64,000 bases of DNA from Pelobates cultripes. Lineage: Eukaryota; Chordata; Amphibia; Anura; Pelobatidae. The DNA lies in assembly GCA_933207985.1 (NCBI GenBank), contig OW240918.1:24448025-24512024 (forward strand). Direction: 5' to 3'. The notes under the pieces are model-generated. The model saw only the letters and a list, made by a program, of their open reading frames with translations. It was not told where the DNA came from and searched no databases. Positions 59,469 to 64,000 of this stretch are shown piece after piece (positions within the stretch are counted from its first letter, which is position 1; each line of letters opens with the position of its first letter). The translations under genes were made by a program, and so were the position numbers.

Positions 59469-60366
59469 ATACATACTTTTAAACATGAAATTAGTGTACT
59501 CACCCCTCTACCCATTCATGCAAATCACAAAATTCTTGGGTAACTGTGGGTGAGAATGTGCATATGGCCTGGTGTACCCTGTTCCACCATAGGGCATGCT
59601 CCATTTTCTAACTGGTTGTTATGGCAGCTGAGGATGCGATCAGGCCTGAACTGATATAAGCATAATATGTATATGCAATGCCAGATATTACCACATGGCA
59701 AAATGGCATGACATCATCCCTTCACAAAACTTCAACACATTTTACTGAACACTAATTTTGATTGAGCAGGACTGTTCAGTGTGCAACATGGAAACCCAAT
59801 GTTTTCTACATGTGTTTTGGCCAACTATCTTTTTGATGTTTCTTTGCTTTCTAATTGAACATGGCATTCTGGACTGAAAGATGTCAGTCAGATCGTAATC
59901 TCATGACAGCTTCAAAAATCTAAAAAAAACCTCATGCTTGACAGCCTCCAACAGAAAATGTTGTCACTTTAATACATTAAACCACAGATAGGCCATCATA
60001 GACATCTTGTTATCCCTTCAGTTGGTGTAGCTGCAAATTATTAGTTCCATATTTGGCAAATAAAAGCATTGAAGTGTGTGTTTTGTGTTGAGTCTAATAC
60101 AAGGGATTATGGTGATGCTGCAGAACCTTTACTGGCATTTTATAGATTTATGTTGATATTTGTGGTGGCTGTTTATGCGTGTTTGGACTTGAGGTTAGGA
60201 GGTTTGTTAGACCTGGCAAGTCCACCTTTAAAGTTAAGATCAAGCAGTAACAATCTCATGTCTAAAGCTTTCTCAGAGACCACAGAATTACAAAGGGGTT
60301 TTTAGGTCTTCAAGTTTCTGTAAGTTTTCTATATTAATTTTGTAAAGGTGTAATGGTAGTTCTGGG
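59469..60366. other. No gene recognised
   Basis: AT-rich. The 78-codon frame at 60069-60305 shows no domain. Confidence 0.5.
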
Positions 60367-60790
60367 CAGAGCTGGACTACCCACTAGGCGGAATAGGTGG
60401 TGGGCCCCTGTCTCGTTTTTCTGCTTTAGAGATGGATTACCCATAAGGCAGCATAGATGGCCTTCCCTGATTCGATAGGCCTGGATCCCCCTCACCTTCC
60501 TGAGGTAGCAGACTGCTTTATGAGTTCCCTTACAGTCCCCAGGAAGTTCTCACTGCCCTGCAGCCAGCAAAAAAAAATCTACACCAACAAATAATGAGAC
60601 ACTACACACACATAACATTAAGTGACACTAAGCCTACACACACACAGCCAGCACATGCAGGCACACCCAACCAACCCCCATACAGTTCTCAGCCTCATCC
60701 AAACACGCAACACATCCACTACACACTCTCCCACGCACAACATTCAGTCTCACCCACACATATACAAACACACACCACTCAAAGATCAGA
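60367..60790. mobile_element. hAT-like left end with CA-rich array
   Basis: CAGAGCTGGACTACCCACTA, then GGTGGTGGGCCCC, a common hAT-like end. A partial second copy (GAGATGGATTACCCATAAGG) follows at 60430. About 60600-60780 is CACACA/CCAACCAA-rich. No right end was found. Confidence 0.5.
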
Positions 60791-63297
60791 GCTCAGAGCT
60801 TCAGGAGGGACTCCAGTCTGGCATACTGCCTAAGGTCCTGGGCAACCTTAATCTGACTGTTTCCGAGGGCCTGATTAAACATCAAAAGCAGTCTGTGTGT
60901 TTCTTATAGTGTCACATGACACATTATTGAGCTATCAGTGAAAAAAGTATATTTGCCAAACAGATTGCCACTTAAAGAACAGCTGAGTTAAAGATTTTCT
61001 TCACCATCTGATGCACTTCATTACTGTGTTTATGTAAGTCTTTGGGACAGCGTTTAATACGATGCAGGCTGGTTACTTACTCTTTATTTGCCTTTCATGT
61101 AGTTTGATTGAAAAAAATTACATTTTAACTCTTTACATGTTGTGAATAGGTCTGTATTTTATTGATCACTTTTGGCTCTGTGGCAGGTATTAACCACTTG
61201 TAGCATCATGATAAAGAGTTGATGTAGTTGATGTGAACTGTCACTGTCACTAATTTTATGTTTTATCACACAGTGCTGTTGATATGTATATGCCTTGCAG
61301 TGAAGAGACAAGGCAACTGGATGGTAGAGGGAACAATATATTACGAACCCCAAGTGGTGGTCTTAAAAAACCCAAAACATGAATATACAGTAATTGTAAT
61401 GTGATTGTCAGTTGATTGTTACTGTCTGTTGGAATTGGGGGAGTGAGGGGAATGGGGGTGGCAAGGTGCTCATAACTATACTTTTGTAGAAGAGCTGTAG
61501 CAGTTATTTGTCCCTTGTTATTAAACACAGTTATTCCATTATCAGGTGGTGGGGGTACTACTCCCACATGTGATGTTATTCCCCCACGTCATACTGAAGT
61601 CATGGGATAGTATAGAAGAACTGAGAACTGAGACCTGTACCTTTTATATCATATTAAGCCTTTGAAGGAAAACTGTCATCATTCTAAGAATTTCTGACCA
61701 TAAAAGGTTGCATGTAATATTTCTTTTTTAAGATAATAACTTGTTTATCTCCTGTCTCATCCTTGCTCTGTGTGGACAGTCCCTTGAGATGTAAATTGAG
61801 CCCAGGAACTCCTTGACCCTTCTTCATAACCGTTTCTTCCCATCTTAATCTACCGGCAAAGGGGGAAAAGGGTCAAGGATCCGTCTCAAATGCTGCCCTG
61901 CATATTGGCATTCACTCCTGAATAGGAGATCGTGGATGGAGAGGTCTCTTCATCCAGTCCCTCTTGCTCTGTGGGGCTCTGTGGAACTTGTTTTAATTTG
62001 TTTATCTACCTTTAATAACCACATAAGTGCCGTGGAGTAGAAAAATGCTCTCCCCACTCTGTCTGTCCATCCATCTGTCTGATTCTATTTCTGTTTGTTT
62101 GTTCATCTGCCCATCATCCTGTCTGTTCCCCTGTTCTGCTTTAATTAGTTTATGAAAAGTTAAAAAGAAGTAACCCCCTTCCTCCCCACAGAAGTTCAAT
62201 ATAAAAACTGTTCTTGCTAGCTATTCATAAAAAAAATTTTTAATTTTTTTTTTTAATGGATAACATCTTTCAATTTGAATTGATTAATGCAGTAATTGTT
62301 TGTTTTTGTGTTTTTTGGTATTGTTTGAAGAAGCCTTTTTGATTATCTTAGTGTGTTACAATGTAATAATGAATCTTTTCCCAAACAAGCTTTCTTAGGA
62401 AGCTTTACTATGTAACAATGTGACTGAATATCCAGACATCTTCCAATCACATTCTTTTTTTAGTTTAAAAACTTCTATATTTTCCTTGTGGCCTGGAACG
62501 ATGATGAAATATTAGATTGATTGCTAAATCCCACTAGGCAACAAAGGTGTTTTTTGCCTTCTCTCCATGTGACACATATCTCACAGACATAATTTATCTC
62601 TCACAAATAGTTGTAATTTTGCTAATGAGCACACAAAAATATCTGACAAGCAAGCATGTTTTTTTCGGAATCTGACAGTAGGAGATCGGCAAACTGAGAT
62701 CAGCTAAGACAGAACATTGCCTGTAGTGTTTTTGTACTAATAGTGTTTCTATCTGTGTGATACAGAAGGCAGAGACAGGGGGAAATGTTATATTTCATTT
62801 GGAATCTTGCAATTTCGTGCTTGTCAGGAAAACTTGCAGTTGCTGATTTGTGCAAAAAGAAAAATACTACACTGTCAAAGAGAGACATCCAAACTTTATC
62901 TTAATTAAAACTACTCATTTTTTTTATACAATTGAAAGCCCATAGGGAATTATTTAATTTGCATGTGTAACTTTCTCTCACATGAATATGCGAAAATTAG
63001 ATGTGAGATTACAGAAAATGCAAATAGAAAGAAATGCAAATTATTCTGCAGTATAGTATTATATAGTATTGCATTTACACAAATTATTGTTTTCAATAAA
63101 GGGGTTGTTTACAATCAAGATATCATCATCATAGTAACAGCAGCCATTATCTCTTTGAGAAGCAAGGACCCCATTATCTTACATTAAACAGTCACATAGA
63201 AGAAGGTTTATCAGCAAATTAATTGAACCATTTCCATTGCTCAATTCAACAGCAAAACAGCATTGAAACTAATTAATTGAAAAAATTCACTGAAATC
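60791..63297. other. No gene recognised
   Basis: AT-rich with a short TCTG/TTTG-rich stretch at 62060-62130. No domain in any open frame. Confidence 0.5.
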
Positions 63298-64000
63298 CAG
63301 TGGCAGAACTAAAGTAGAGAGGGCTCTGGTGCAATGATTTTTTTGGGCCCCACTATCGCAAGGATGGGGAAATTAAGGTAGACACAATGCTTTGCCAGCT
63401 GGGGATCTACCATTTGCCTGTTGTTGCAGGCTTGCATTTAGCACTGAGCAGTGTTTGTATGTTTGAATCTAAGCATGCTTTTGTATGGAGTATGTGTGTC
63501 TGAATGTAGGGTTATATTTGTGTGTAGTGCTGTGTTGTTTGTTTTATGTAATGTTGCCATTTGCAAGCAGTAGTGTGTAATGTTTGCCTTTGATTGTAGG
63601 CGTCTGTATGCAGTGTTGATGTTTGAATTTGTGTGTAGTGTTGGAGTTTGAAGGCTGAGATGTATGCACATCTACATATACACTGCCACATAGACAAAAG
63701 CACACACATCCAAAATACACAGATACAGACATGCAGATACATTGACACACAAGTACACATACAGATACACTGGTACAGACAAGCGGATACTGACAAATAC
63801 ACACACACTGACACACATACAGATGCACAGACAAATAAATGCAGATATGCAGTCACACACAATGACACACATGCAGATACACAGATACACACAATAACAT
63901 TCATACAAATACTGAAACACATACAGATAAGCAGAACCACAGGGACACAGATACACATCCAGATATACAGATACACAGGGTCACATAAAGACACACATAC
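63298..64000. mobile_element. hAT-like left end with CA-rich array, cut by the window edge
   Basis: CAGTGGCAGAACTAAAGTAG followed by GGCTCTGGTGCA and GGGCCCCACTA is a hAT-like terminus. From about 63670 the sequence is CACACATACAGATACA-type repeat to the window end. Long Cys/Val/Ser minus-strand frames are repeat artefacts. Confidence 0.55.

Overview
The window reads as vertebrate, most likely anuran amphibian, non-genic DNA. The organism is inferred from repeat content: an L1/Tx1-type LINE, an L2-type LINE tail, Tc1/mariner elements, many hAT-like and TTAA-flanked MITEs, gypsy-style LTRs and abundant microsatellites. I could not support any host protein-coding exon, tRNA or rRNA gene. Most open frames are transposon remnants or frames running through simple repeats.

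Layout. 1-1707: nothing recognised. 1708-12309: a non-autonomous LTR retrotransposon whose 5' LTR is split by a 7.7 kb full-length LINE on the minus strand (16-bp target duplication). The LINE has an intact ORF1, an unusually long 1.74 kb spacer, and an ORF2 (endonuclease plus reverse transcriptase) broken by one frameshift. 13979-17860: a small hAT MITE, a TTAA-flanked MITE, a 1.43 kb Tc1/mariner element (DD37E spacing, broken N-terminus) and a long foldback element. 17967-18159: a CTAT array. 20637-32200: members of a TTAA-flanked family and two hAT-like elements with perfect 8-bp target duplications, both carrying internal tandem arrays. 32268-33996: a poly(A)-tailed, LINE-dependent insertion with a 10-bp duplication. 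34789-35353: a likely solo LTR with a patchwork 52-bp insertion. 35975-38355: a GTGAG-type minisatellite interrupted by hAT-like ends and a 1.25 kb ACAT/CA array. 41740-47850: LTR remnants, a composite hAT-like and minisatellite block, a 71-bp G/C-run VNTR and a 32-bp minisatellite. 49489-50880: a foldback repeat split by a hAT MITE and carrying a sequence that folds as a minimal type-I hammerhead ribozyme. 52255-53726: a second, decayed Tc1 element. 55813-57170: nested TTAA elements. 58887-59468: a 5'-truncated L2-type LINE. 60367 and 63298: further hAT-like ends with CA arrays.

How the parts relate. The autonomous machinery visible here (L1/Tx1 ORF1 and ORF2, Tc1 transposases) is inactive or nearly so. 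The MITEs and the poly(A)-tailed element would depend on enzymes encoded elsewhere. Nesting order can be read directly: the LTR element landed first, then the LINE; one TTAA element landed first, then another used its internal TTAA. The best leads for follow-up are the hammerhead candidate at 50126-50167, the templated patch insertions at 35111-35162 and 55884-55945, the 36-bp direct repeat bracketing the 42.6-45.2 kb block, and the repeated pairing of hAT-like ends with long tandem arrays.
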